Shown here: piece by piece, positions 54,703 through 63,902 of the stretch
Numbering within the stretch: the first letter of the stretch is position 1
How the letters are laid out: each line of letters begins with the position of its first letter
NCBI RefSeq assembly: GCF_003149245.1
Contig: NZ_QGDL01000014.1
Span: forward strand, 117,044 to 181,043
Reading direction: 5' to 3'
DNA: 64,000 nucleotides
Source of the DNA: Faecalicatena orotica
Lineage (GTDB): Bacteria > Bacillota > Clostridia > Lachnospirales > Lachnospiraceae
The notes under the pieces: generated by a model
Told to the model about the DNA's origin: nothing
The model's input: only the letters and a program-made list of their open reading frames with translations
Databases searched by the model: none
Program-made: the position numbers and the translations under genes

Positions 54703-54744
54703 AAACAACCCGCAGGACTTGTGGTCCGGCGGGTTGTTTGTTAT
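54703..54744 (+). terminator. Rho-independent terminator of groESL
   Basis: AAACAACCCGC (54703-54713) pairs with GCGGGTTGTTT (54729-54739), with GGAC/GTCC inside. Confidence 0.85.
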
Positions 54745-54857
54745 ACTGGTTTTTGGATATACTCATTTTTTATAACTGTATGCGATTTATAAGCAGAGGT
54801 TTATAATAGGAGTTAAAATAAATCAAGATTAATTTTACTCTTATGAGAAGGAATGCC
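54745..54857. other. Intergenic region upstream of guaB
   Basis: The 303-bp gap from groEL to guaB is AT-rich. It contains the groESL terminator at its left and the guaB promoter at 54858-54886. In between I see no open reading frame and no purine riboswitch signature. Confidence 0.5.
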
Positions 54858-54886
54858 TTGACAACTCGGCTTTATTTTTGTACTAT
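54858..54886 (+). promoter_or_regulatory. Promoter of guaB
   Basis: TTGACA (54858-54863), a 17-bp spacer and TACTAT (54881-54886), giving a leader of about 80 bp before the start codon. Confidence 0.7.
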
Positions 54887-54969
54887 ATCAGTTAAAATAT
54901 CGTAACAATTCAGAATTATGAATAGTTACCTATACGTTAATACTATTAGAGGAAAATGGAGGATGTTAA

Positions 54970-56427
<1,458 letters not shown>

Positions 56428-56475
56428 GAGAGCTGTCAGTAAGACTGAATAATTAATAATAACTCAATATTAAAT

Positions 56476-56528
56476 AAAAAGTGAGGAAAAGGAAGACGCT
56501 TAAATCCAGTCTTGTTTCCTCACTTTTT
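56476..56528. terminator. Bidirectional terminator between guaB and the Lrp gene
   Basis: AAAAAGTGAGGAAA (56476-56489) pairs with TTTCCTCACTTTTT (56515-56528), with A and T tracts on both sides. Confidence 0.85.
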
Positions 56529-56536
56529 CTGTTTGT

Positions 56537-56980
56537 CTAACTGTTTTTATCGATATCAATTGGTTTGTTGGCGAATAAGGTTGATAATATGATAGATGTA
56601 CTTGTGGTTCCATATCTTTTCAACTGGTCAATCAGGTGTTCTAATTCGGAAGATTCGTGAAGTGCTGCCAACAGCATTGCATTATGTATACCGACCACTC
56701 TGTGATGCTCCAGAATCTGCGGGCAGGAACTGCAGAAACTGCTGAATGCTGCATATTTCATGGGTATAACGTCTACGGCAATAAAGACGGTCAGGCTTTT
56801 GGAGAGCTTGGCAGGGTTTATACGGGCGTGGTACCCTTGAATGACACCTGATTCTTCCAGACGGCGTATACGCTCTGTGACTGAGGGGGCGGACAGGTTT
56901 ACCTGCTGGCTAATTTGTTTGATCGAGGTTCGGGCATTTTGCTGTAAAATCTTCAAAATTTTGTAATCTGTTTTGTCCAT
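56537..56980 (-). CDS. Lrp/AsnC-family regulator
   Basis: A 147-residue regulator: N-terminal helix-turn-helix (DYKILKILQQNARTSIKQISQQVNLSAPSVTERIRRLEESGVIQGYHARIN) and a C-terminal RAM domain that binds amino acids (VFIAVDVIPMKYA, HRVVGIHNAMLLAALHES). It is divergent from the agmatinase-family gene with 137 bp between start codons, so it probably controls that operon in response to an amino acid such as arginine or ornithine, which is inference. AAGGAG precedes the start. Confidence 0.92.
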   Translation of the reverse strand: MDKTDYKILKILQQNARTSIKQISQQVNLSAPSVTERIRRLEESGVIQGYHARINPAKLSKSLTVFIAVDVIPMKYAAFSSFCSSCPQILEHHRVVGIHNAMLLAALHESSELEHLIDQLKRYGTTSTSIILSTLFANKPIDIDKNS

Positions 56981-57117
56981 CTTTATCTCCTTTTTAAATA
57001 AGGTTTTTAATTATGTATTCTTTCTTTTTTTATGTTTTGGATTATGTTTACCTTTTTTTAATTATATACCAAAAATAATTAGAATTGTATACTGAATATA
57101 AAAAAGGAGGATACGAA

Positions 57118-58056
57118 ATGAAAAAATTAAATCAACCTATCACTGGAATCTGTTCATTTGCAAAGTACCCTATTTGCACAGATCTGGAGGAACTGGATGC
57201 GGACATCGCAGTGCTTGGTGTTCCCTATGACCTTGGGGTTGGATTTTTATCCGGGGCCCGTCTCGGACCCAGACGAATCAGGGAGGTATCTACACATTAT
57301 GCGCGCGGTGATGCAGGGTTTTATGATCCTGAAACACAGGAACAGCTATTGGCGGCACCGATCAGGGTGGTTGACTGCGGTGATGCAGATGTGCTGCATG
57401 GGGATATCGAATATTCTTTTAAAAGTATTGAAGAATCTGTGAGAAAAATATTGGAAAAAGGTGTGGTTCCGGCAATCATGGGAGGGGACCATTCCATTAC
57501 AATTCCTGTGGGGCGTGCGCTGTCGTGCCTTGGCAGTGAAATCTGTATCGTGCATATTGATGCACATTTAGACTGGACTGACCATGTGGGTCCGCAATAT
57601 TATGGAAATGGAAGCCCTATGAGAAGACTTTCGGAGATGGATCATATTGGCCCGATGATACAGATCGGGATGAGAGGACTCGGGTCAAGTAAACGGACAG
57701 ATTTTGAAGATGCGGAAAAATATGGAAGTATTGTGGTTCCGGCAAAAGAAGTACACAGAACAGGGATGCAGGAAGTGCTGAAAAAAGTACCGAAGGCAGA
57801 GAAATATTTTATTTCGCTGGACATTGACGGTTATGACATTTCAATTGCTCCGGGAGTTGGATCACCGTCACCGGGCGGCTTATATTATGATGAAGTAGCA
57901 GAATTGCTGGCAGGAGTCTGCAGCATGGGGGAAATTGTCGGATTTGATTTGGTAGAGGTTGCACCGCAGTATGACCCTGCCGGAGTGACTCCCCGTGTTG
58001 CCGCAATGACAATGCTGAATCTTATGGGGCAGATTATGAAGCATAAAAAATCCTGA
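57118..58056 (+). CDS. Agmatinase-family ureohydrolase
   Basis: A 312-residue arginase/agmatinase fold protein. All manganese ligands are visible: H125 in GGDHSITIP, D148, H150 and D152 in HIDAHLDW, and D235 and D237 in SLDIDGYD. The family hydrolyses guanidino compounds to urea plus an amine. The overall shape and GVGSPSPGG (agmatinase-like rather than arginase-like) favour agmatine to putrescine, but guanidinobutyrate or similar substrates are possible. ATG 57118 follows AAGGAGG; ATG 57085 lacks a site. It precedes a transporter gene by about 20 bp. Confidence 0.88.
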   Translation: MKKLNQPITGICSFAKYPICTDLEELDADIAVLGVPYDLGVGFLSGARLGPRRIREVSTHYARGDAGFYDPETQEQLLAAPIRVVDCGDADVLHGDIEYSFKSIEESVRKILEKGVVPAIMGGDHSITIPVGRALSCLGSEICIVHIDAHLDWTDHVGPQYYGNGSPMRRLSEMDHIGPMIQIGMRGLGSSKRTDFEDAEKYGSIVVPAKEVHRTGMQEVLKKVPKAEKYFISLDIDGYDISIAPGVGSPSPGGLYYDEVAELLAGVCSMGEIVGFDLVEVAPQYDPAGVTPRVAAMTMLNLMGQIMKHKKS

Positions 58057-58076
58057 TAAAGATGGGGGGAGAAATG

Positions 58077-59480
58077 ATGAAACGTTTTTTTGCTCGGGCA
58101 ACAAAGAAACATACAGAGGTAAATCCTTTCTTTGCACTACTTATTATCTTGGTAATTGCAACTATTTTTTCCAACATTATTCCAAGTGGAATGTATGAAA
58201 GGCTTTCCGTAGACGGAAGGATGGTAGTCGACCCGGATAGCTTCCAATATGTAGATAAACACTATGTAGGTATTTCAGATTTTTTCTTATCTTTTTACCA
58301 AGGCTTTAACAATGCAGCCAGTTTAATGGCGATGCTGTTTTTTGCAGGAGGGGCCTTTGGTGTTGTAAAGCGTATCGGCCTGCTTGAAACTGCGATAAAA
58401 GCTCTCGCGCATAAGCTCAAGCATACGAGTTTTTATGTCATTGCATTTATTCTTATGCTTGCAATCGGGACACAGGTGGCATTTACAAGTATGTGGGAAC
58501 TTAGCGTAGTGATTATTCCCATGATCGTCCCCCTTGTACTTGCACTCGGATATGATGTGGTAGTCGGGGCTGGGATTGTCATGCTTGCCGCATGCGCCGG
58601 TTTCGGGGCGGCGATGACAAATCCGCTGTTTACTGCTATCGCACATAAACTGGCGGAGCTCCCGATTTATTCGGCACTTGGATACCGGGCTGTCTGTTTC
58701 GGGGTGATATTGTTTATCTGTTATCTTTATCTGATGCGGTATGCAAAAAAGATTAAGAAGGACCCGTCTAAAAGCCTGATGAATGGAATGAATACAAAAT
58801 ACACAGCGATTAAAGAGGAAGCAGTGACCTTTACCCCTGCATTAATCCGTGCCGGAATTGCATTTTTAGCAGTTTTTGCGTTTTTGCTTTTCGGTACAGT
58901 CAGGATGGGTTTTGATTTTCCGCAGATGGCAGCATGCTTTGTGGCAATGACATTTGCAACAGGGCTTGCATACGGGAGTGGGCTTAATGAGATATGTGAC
59001 ATGATGGGCGAGGGCATGAAAGATTTGTTTTATGCTGCTATGGTTATGTTGTTTGCACGCGCTATCCTGTATATTCTGGAGGAGGCGATGGTGGTGGATA
59101 CGATTATTGCTTTTCTGGCAAGGCTTGTTGTTGGGAAGTCTTCCCTGATTACTGCGAACCTGCTGCTTGTTATGCAGACAATCATTAACTTTTTAATACC
59201 GTCGGGGAGCGGGCAGGCAGCAATTACGATCCCGATTATTGTTCCATTGGCGGATATGGGAAATGTTACACGCCAGGTGGCTTGTCTGGCAAGCCAGTTT
59301 GGAGACGGGTTCTCTAACTTTTTGTACCCCACGAACGGTTCCCTGATAGCAATCCTGATGGTCGCCGGGATACCTTATAAAAAATGGCTCCGCTTCTTTG
59401 GCCCGTTATTTCTCATAATCATGGCGGTATGTATGGTATTCATCAGCGTAGGGGTAGGGATCAAACTTGGCCCATTCTGA
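58077..59480 (+). CDS. DcuC/YfcC-family transporter (PF03606 type)
   Basis: A 467-residue protein with twelve or so hydrophobic segments, of the C4-dicarboxylate anaerobic carrier/YfcC family: NPFFALLIILVIATIFSNIIPSGMYER at the start, LFFAGGAFGVVKRIGLLETAI, and the re-entrant-like NFLIPSGSGQAAITIPIIVPLAD near residue 370. YfcC relatives often move basic amino acids or peptides. Linkage with a ureohydrolase suggests uptake of agmatine or arginine or export of putrescine; this is inference. ATG 58077 has GGGGGAG 5 bp upstream, with 58074 and 58062 in frame. Confidence 0.85.
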   Translation: MKRFFARATKKHTEVNPFFALLIILVIATIFSNIIPSGMYERLSVDGRMVVDPDSFQYVDKHYVGISDFFLSFYQGFNNAASLMAMLFFAGGAFGVVKRIGLLETAIKALAHKLKHTSFYVIAFILMLAIGTQVAFTSMWELSVVIIPMIVPLVLALGYDVVVGAGIVMLAACAGFGAAMTNPLFTAIAHKLAELPIYSALGYRAVCFGVILFICYLYLMRYAKKIKKDPSKSLMNGMNTKYTAIKEEAVTFTPALIRAGIAFLAVFAFLLFGTVRMGFDFPQMAACFVAMTFATGLAYGSGLNEICDMMGEGMKDLFYAAMVMLFARAILYILEEAMVVDTIIAFLARLVVGKSSLITANLLLVMQTIINFLIPSGSGQAAITIPIIVPLADMGNVTRQVACLASQFGDGFSNFLYPTNGSLIAILMVAGIPYKKWLRFFGPLFLIIMAVCMVFISVGVGIKLGPF

Positions 59481-59604
59481 CCGGTATAAAGAAGCATGCA
59501 GATATAGTGGCGAAGAAAAATTAATAAAATAATCATGAATTATTCAATTTTATATTCTGTTTCTGTGCTAGAATAGTCGTAGATCATGTGGTGAGGGTAT
59601 ACTA

Positions 59605-60297
59605 ATGAGGAAGAAACGAAGGCGCAGATATAGATTTTCAATAAAGAATTTAAATTTGAATAAGAAGACATTGTGTATTTATGGCGGAATTATATTTCTG
59701 GTGATTTTAACGATTGTGCTGGGGATTTACTCGTGTACAGCAGGAAGCAGGAACCGGGAGAATACAGGCGTTAAGGTGGATGCGTCCCAGCCGGATATCG
59801 ATGTCCAGCTCCTGGATGTCAATGAATACTCCAGACCCGGGATTGAGTCGGACCCGATCAAGGGGATTGTCATCCACTATACTGCGAATCCGGGAAGCAC
59901 GGCACAGAATAACAGGGATTACTTTGAAGGGCTCAAGGACAGCCATGAGACGTCTGTGAGCAGCCACTTTGTGGTAGGGATAGACGGAGAGATTATACAG
60001 TGTGTTCCTACATGGGAACTCGCCTATGCCTCGAACAGCAGGAACCACGATACGGTTTCCATTGAATGCTGCCATCCGGATGAGAGTGGAAAGTTTACAG
60101 ACCAGACTTATAAGTCTCTGGTACAGTTAACAGCGTGGCTTTGTGACAAGTTCGGGCTGACCGAGGACGATGTGATACGACATTATGACGTGACGGGAAA
60201 GATATGTCCGAAATATTTTGTAGAGGACGAGAAGGCCTGGGAGCTTTTTAAAGGAGACGTGAGAGCCGCTCAGGAACGCAGTAAAGCTGGTAAATAA
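59605..60297 (+). CDS. N-acetylmuramoyl-L-alanine amidase (Amidase_2), membrane-anchored
   Basis: A 230-residue protein: a basic cytoplasmic tail (MRKKRRRRYRF), one membrane segment (about 28-46), a short linker and an Amidase_2/PGRP domain. Zinc ligands H91 (VIHYTANPG), H193 (RHYDVTGK) and C201 (KICPKYF) are intact. It cleaves the bond between N-acetylmuramic acid and L-alanine in peptidoglycan, acting outside the membrane in cell-wall turnover or sporulation. GTGAGGG precedes the ATG, and a terminator follows. Expressed alone. Confidence 0.92.
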   Translation: MRKKRRRRYRFSIKNLNLNKKTLCIYGGIIFLVILTIVLGIYSCTAGSRNRENTGVKVDASQPDIDVQLLDVNEYSRPGIESDPIKGIVIHYTANPGSTAQNNRDYFEGLKDSHETSVSSHFVVGIDGEIIQCVPTWELAYASNSRNHDTVSIECCHPDESGKFTDQTYKSLVQLTAWLCDKFGLTEDDVIRHYDVTGKICPKYFVEDEKAWELFKGDVRAAQERSKAGK

Positions 60298-60300
60298 GGA

Positions 60301-60344
60301 AAAGGTATTTCTGATTGAGTTTCTGATCGGGAATACCTTTTTTT
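60301..60344 (+). terminator. Rho-independent terminator of the amidase gene
   Basis: AAAGGTATT pairs with AATACCTTT across a 20-base loop, followed by TTTT. Confidence 0.75.
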
Positions 60345-60419
60345 CTTGCTAACCCATAGGAAAATTGCTATAATATGATGTATTGGTTTGAAAAAGAAAT
60401 AAAAGGTGGACGGTGGAAG

Positions 60420-61205
60420 ATGAACGATTTAGAGATGTACCGTGAGCAGCTTGCATTATGCGATGATAAAATTATTGACGCCCTGGTGGAACGTAATGCG
60501 ATAGTTGAGAAGATCATGGCATATAAGGAAGAGTATGGCATGCCGATCCTGCAGCCGGCTCAGGAAGATAAGCAGGAGAGAAGGCTTCAGGAAAAGCTGG
60601 AGGGAAACAAGTATCAGGAAGAGATTCATGATGTATTTCGCAGAATTGTCAGGAATAGTAAGAGAATACAGGCAAGAAAGCTCTTTTCTTATAATATTGT
60701 CCTTATCGGTTTTATGGGTGCGGGCAAATCAACGGTATCGGATTACTTAAGCACCATGTTTGCAATGAAGATTGTGGAGATGGACCAGGTGATTTCAGAG
60801 CGGGAAGAGATGAGTATTCCGGATATTTTTGCTACATATGGAGAAGAATATTTCAGAGATCTGGAAACAAAGCTGCTTGTGGAGATGCAGTCAAAGAAGA
60901 ACACGATCATTTCATGCGGAGGCGGTGCGGCTTTGCGTGAGGAGAATGTTGCGGAGATGAAGAAGAACGGCAGGGTCGTACTTCTGACGGCAAGCCCGCA
61001 GACCGTATATGAGCGTGTTAAGGACAGTGAGGAGAGGCCGATTCTCAATGGCAACAATAACGTGGAATATATTGCGGAGCTGATGGAAAAGCGCCGTGAA
61101 AAATATGAGGCGGCTGCGGACATTGTTATTCAGACGGATAATAAGACTGTGCTGCAGGTGTGCGAGGAACTGATTTCTAAATTAATGGAGATGGATGCAG
61201 AGTAA
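60420..61205 (+). CDS. Chorismate mutase-shikimate kinase fusion
   Basis: A 261-residue bifunctional protein. Residues 1-90 form an AroQ-type chorismate mutase (LEMYREQLALCDDKIIDALVERNAIVEKIMAYKEEYG, with the R, K and E/Q of the helical active site). Residues 96-261 form shikimate kinase with P-loop GFMGAGKST (K103) and IISCGGGAALREENV. Both are in the aromatic amino-acid pathway: kinase makes shikimate-3-phosphate, and mutase makes prephenate. The enzymes are not consecutive, so the fusion is organisational rather than channelling. ATG 60420 follows GGTGGA; the 60375 start precedes it. Overlaps the YqeG gene by 1 bp. Confidence 0.92.
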   Translation: MNDLEMYREQLALCDDKIIDALVERNAIVEKIMAYKEEYGMPILQPAQEDKQERRLQEKLEGNKYQEEIHDVFRRIVRNSKRIQARKLFSYNIVLIGFMGAGKSTVSDYLSTMFAMKIVEMDQVISEREEMSIPDIFATYGEEYFRDLETKLLVEMQSKKNTIISCGGGAALREENVAEMKKNGRVVLLTASPQTVYERVKDSEERPILNGNNNVEYIAELMEKRREKYEAAADIVIQTDNKTVLQVCEELISKLMEMDAE

Positions 61206-61717
61206 TGTTTGATAAATTTTTCCCTGATGACTATAAGATGTCTACATACGTCATCCCTTTTGAAAAATTATATGAGGAAGGTATGAGAGGCGTTATATTT
61301 GATATTGATAATACCCTTGTACCGCATGGCGCGCCTGCGGATGAACGTGCAAAGAAATTATTTGCGCGCCTGAAGGATATCGGTTTTTCATCCTGCCTGA
61401 TATCCAACAATCAGGAGGCACGTGTGAAGATGTTCAATGAAGAGATTCAGACGAACTATATTTATAATGCGCACAAGCCTTCCACGAAGAATTACAAAAA
61501 AGCAATGGAAATCATGGGGACAGATTGTTCGAATACGATTTTCGTAGGGGACCAGCTTTTTACGGATGTATGGGGTGCGAAAAGAACCGGGATCAGGAAT
61601 ATCCTAGTGAAGCCGATCCATCCGAAAGAAGAGATCCAGATCGTTTTAAAGCGTTATTTAGAGCGGATTGTGCTGCATTTTTATAAAAAGAAGCAAAAGA
61701 AGACAGCATCTAAGTAA
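61205..61717 (+). CDS. YqeG-family HAD IIIA-type phosphatase
   Basis: A 170-residue HAD phosphatase: GVIFDIDNTLVPHG contains the catalytic D-x-D, SNNQEARVK is the motif II region, and the C-terminal KPSTKNYKKAM and FVGDQLFTDVWGAKRTGI give the Lys and acidic residues. YqeG is widespread in Firmicutes and is thought to act in phosphatidylglycerol phosphate or cell-surface related dephosphorylation; the substrate is not settled here. The start codon overlaps the preceding stop codon (TAATG), so it is translated coupled. Confidence 0.92.
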   Translation: MFDKFFPDDYKMSTYVIPFEKLYEEGMRGVIFDIDNTLVPHGAPADERAKKLFARLKDIGFSSCLISNNQEARVKMFNEEIQTNYIYNAHKPSTKNYKKAMEIMGTDCSNTIFVGDQLFTDVWGAKRTGIRNILVKPIHPKEEIQIVLKRYLERIVLHFYKKKQKKTASK

Positions 61718-61724
61718 AAAAAGG

Positions 61725-61753
61725 TTGAAAAATATAGGAAACTATTATAAAAT
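61725..61753 (+). promoter_or_regulatory. Promoter of efp
   Basis: TTGAAA (61725-61730), a 17-bp spacer and TAAAAT (61748-61753), 56 bp before the start codon. Confidence 0.5.
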
Positions 61754-61809
61754 TATAAACAGTGTAAATTAGGTAAGTGCATGAATTGCGCAATTGAAGG
61801 AGGATTACA

Positions 61810-62367
61810 ATGATTTCAGCAGGAGATTTTAAGAATGGTTTAACAGTTGAAATTGACGGAAATATTTACCAGATTTTAGAGTTCCAGCATGTAAAACCAG
61901 GTAAAGGTGCAGCTTTTGTCAGAACAAAAATGAAAAATATAATCAACGGGGGTGCTGTAGAAAGAACATTCAGACCTCAGGAGAAGTTTGAACAGGCACG
62001 TATCGAGAGAAAGGACATGCAGTACCTTTATCAGGACGGAGACTTATATAACTTCATGGATGTGGAGACATATGACCAGATCGCACTGAATACAGAAGTA
62101 GTTGGAGATGCTCTGAAGTTTGTAAAAGAGAACGAAGTAGTTAAGATCTGTTCCCATAACGGCAATGTATTTTCCGTAGAGCCGCCTCTGTTCGTAGAGC
62201 TTGCTATTACAGAGACAGAGCCTGGATTCAAGGGTGATACAGCTCAGGGAGCTACAAAGCCGGCTACAGTTGAGACCGGGGCAGTCGTTTATGTTCCGCT
62301 GTTCGTAGAGCAGGGAGACGTACTGAAGATCGATACAAGAACAGGGGAGTACCTGTCACGTGTATAA
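61810..62367 (+). CDS. efp: Elongation factor P
   Basis: A 185-residue translation factor with a KOW-like N-terminal domain and two OB folds. The tip of the loop reads [12 protein letters not shown] (K32 area) where other bacteria carry a post-translational modification; here the loop is P-G-K-G. No modification genes (epmAB or arginylation) are visible in the window. EF-P rescues ribosomes stalled at proline stretches. AAGGAGG precedes the ATG. Confidence 0.97.
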   Translation: MISAGDFKNGLTVEIDGNIYQILEFQHVKPGKGAAFVRTKMKNIINGGAVERTFRPQEKFEQARIERKDMQYLYQDGDLYNFMDVETYDQIALNTEVVGDALKFVKENEVVKICSHNGNVFSVEPPLFVELAITETEPGFKGDTAQGATKPATVETGAVVYVPLFVEQGDVLKIDTRTGEYLSRV

Positions 62368-62389
62368 GAGCATGGAATGAAAGAATAGG

Positions 62390-62428
62390 CCTGCATGGAT
62401 AGAGTTTGTATCCATGCAGGTCTTTATT
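62390..62428 (+). terminator. Rho-independent terminator of efp
   Basis: CCTGCATGGATA (62390-62401) pairs with TATCCATGCAGG (62409-62420), followed by TCTTTATT. Confidence 0.8.
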
Positions 62429-62496
62429 AGTTTCATTGGAAAGTACGCCCCATGAAACTGGTTACATAATGCAACAAATCTTGGCAGAAAAAAGGA

Positions 62497-62580
62497 TTGT
62501 GTTTTTGGCGGGAATCGGATATAATCTATTTACATAATTTGTTTCAGATCCATTTATCAAGGCACGGGTCGTGCCGTTTT
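62497..62580 (+). promoter_or_regulatory. Promoter and leader hairpin of the DUF5688-like gene
   Basis: TTGTGT (62497-62502), a 17-bp spacer and a perfect TATAAT (62520-62525). In the leader, GGCACG (62561-62566) and CGTGCC (62570-62575) form a 6-bp stem with a 3-base loop followed by GTTTT, 48 bp before the start codon. It could act as an intrinsic attenuator. Confidence 0.5.
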
Positions 62581-62622
62581 CACAACTTTTATGATGAGCG
62601 TATAATATTAGAGAGGAGATAT

Positions 62623-63555
62623 ATGGGATATCAGGAATTTTTATACGCTGTTGAAAAAGAATTGAATAAAAGACTAAAGGAGGGGGTAAAGGCAAGTGTT
62701 TATACTGCTGTTAAGAATAACGGCAAAGAGAAAAAGGGAGTCATGATTGAACGGACAGGGAGTAATACAGCCCCTACAATTTATCTCGAAGGCTTTTTTG
62801 TCAGGTTTCAAAGAGGGGAATCTATGGAAAAACTGATCGGGGAGATCATGGCATTCTATGAATCAGTGGGGGAAGAGCAAATCTGGGATTCTGCGCAGTT
62901 TGAGGATTACTCAGAAATCAGGAACAAGATTGTGTTCAAGCTTGTCCATAAGATGAAAAATAAGGCCCTCCTTAAAAAGGTGCCGTATGTCGACGTGCTG
63001 GACCTGGCGATTGTCTTTTATGTACTTTTAGACCTGGATAAAAAGGGGACAGCCTCTATTCAAATAAGTAATGACCATCTGGAGAAATGGGGGATTTCGA
63101 GAGATGAGCTTTTCACTGAGGCAGTCAAAAATGTAAAGACAATACTTCCCGCGGAATTTTTTACAATGCAGCATGCAATCGCGGAAATGCTGGAGGTCAC
63201 CGAGGACCGCGAGGCGGAGAATCTTCTTCGGGAATCCCGGAAAAATAAAAAAGATGTTATGTATGTACTTACAAACTCTGCAAGAAATTATGGCGCGGCA
63301 TGTATGATATATCCACATGTGCTCGAAATGATCGGCGATATGCTGAAGGAGGATTACTATATCCTTCCGAGCAGTGTCCACGAGGTCATTATTGTCCCTG
63401 AGTCCAGAGGACTGGACCCGGATGAGATGGACGAGATGGTGAACGAAATCAATGAGACACAGGTAGAGCCGGAGGAGGTATTAAGCAGCCATGCTTACTT
63501 CTACCAGCGCAAGGGACGCCGGCTGATGATCCGGCCAAAAGGCGGCATGGAATAG
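62623..63555 (+). CDS. DUF5688-like protein of unknown function
   Basis: A 310-residue soluble protein recognised as the DUF5688 type common in Lachnospiraceae. N-terminal block GYQEFLYAVEKELNKRLKEG, then NKIVFKLVHKMKNKALLKKVPYVDVLDLAIVFYVLL in the centre and an acidic C-terminal domain (HEVIIVPESRGLDPDEMDEMVNEINETQVEPEEVLS) resembling a substrate-binding region; it ends with a basic RRLMIRPKGG. Genomes of the family often carry many paralogues. Function unknown. ATG 62623 follows GAGAGGAG (62611-62618); earlier in-frame ATGs overlap the promoter and leader hairpin and are not used. Confidence 0.85.
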   Translation: MGYQEFLYAVEKELNKRLKEGVKASVYTAVKNNGKEKKGVMIERTGSNTAPTIYLEGFFVRFQRGESMEKLIGEIMAFYESVGEEQIWDSAQFEDYSEIRNKIVFKLVHKMKNKALLKKVPYVDVLDLAIVFYVLLDLDKKGTASIQISNDHLEKWGISRDELFTEAVKNVKTILPAEFFTMQHAIAEMLEVTEDREAENLLRESRKNKKDVMYVLTNSARNYGAACMIYPHVLEMIGDMLKEDYYILPSSVHEVIIVPESRGLDPDEMDEMVNEINETQVEPEEVLSSHAYFYQRKGRRLMIRPKGGME

Positions 63556-63600
63556 GTGTATAACTTTACGCTTTTGCAGGCCGCAGGCGGATAACTGTAT

Positions 63601-63651
63601 AAACCGGAGTTGGTGCAGACTTACTACAATTTCCACCAACTCTGGTTTTTT
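63601..63651 (+). terminator. Rho-independent terminator of the DUF5688-like gene
   Basis: AACCGGAGTTGGTG pairs with CACCAACTCTGGTT (one mismatch), followed by TTTT. It lies 46 bp after the stop codon. Confidence 0.85.
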
Positions 63652-63776
63652 CGTGAATTCCAAAACTGAACCCTGTATGCAAGACTAAATCCCACGTACC
63701 ATTAAAAAACGTACTGATTTAAAGAAATTTTTCATCACATTTGCGCCATTACGTGCTAAAATAAATATGAATTTAT
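63652..63776. other. Intergenic region without recognisable gene
   Basis: AT-rich sequence with scattered short open frames only. A TAAAAT (63757-63762) may be the -10 box of a promoter that drives the structured region to its right, but I find no convincing -35 box. Confidence 0.4.
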
Positions 63777-63899
63777 AAGAAACTCCATAAACCGGGTACA
63801 GCAAACAGACCTCTGGGAGATCGACTTGCAAGACTAACTCCTACAGGTCGGACATGATGATGTGAAAGTTGTCCGGGATATGGTGGCTTGTATTTTTAT
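63777..63899 (+). ncRNA. Candidate structured RNA, family not recognised
   Basis: Inverted repeats give a possible branched fold: an outer stem pairing an ATAAGAA segment with a TTTTTAT segment and CCATA with TATGG, a hairpin GACCT...AGGTC with an inner GGGAG/CTCCT stem, and a hairpin CGGACA / TGTCCG. No known riboswitch, 6S, SRP, RNase P or tmRNA signature could be matched. The folding is by eye only. Confidence 0.35.
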
Positions 63900-63902
63900 C
63901 GT

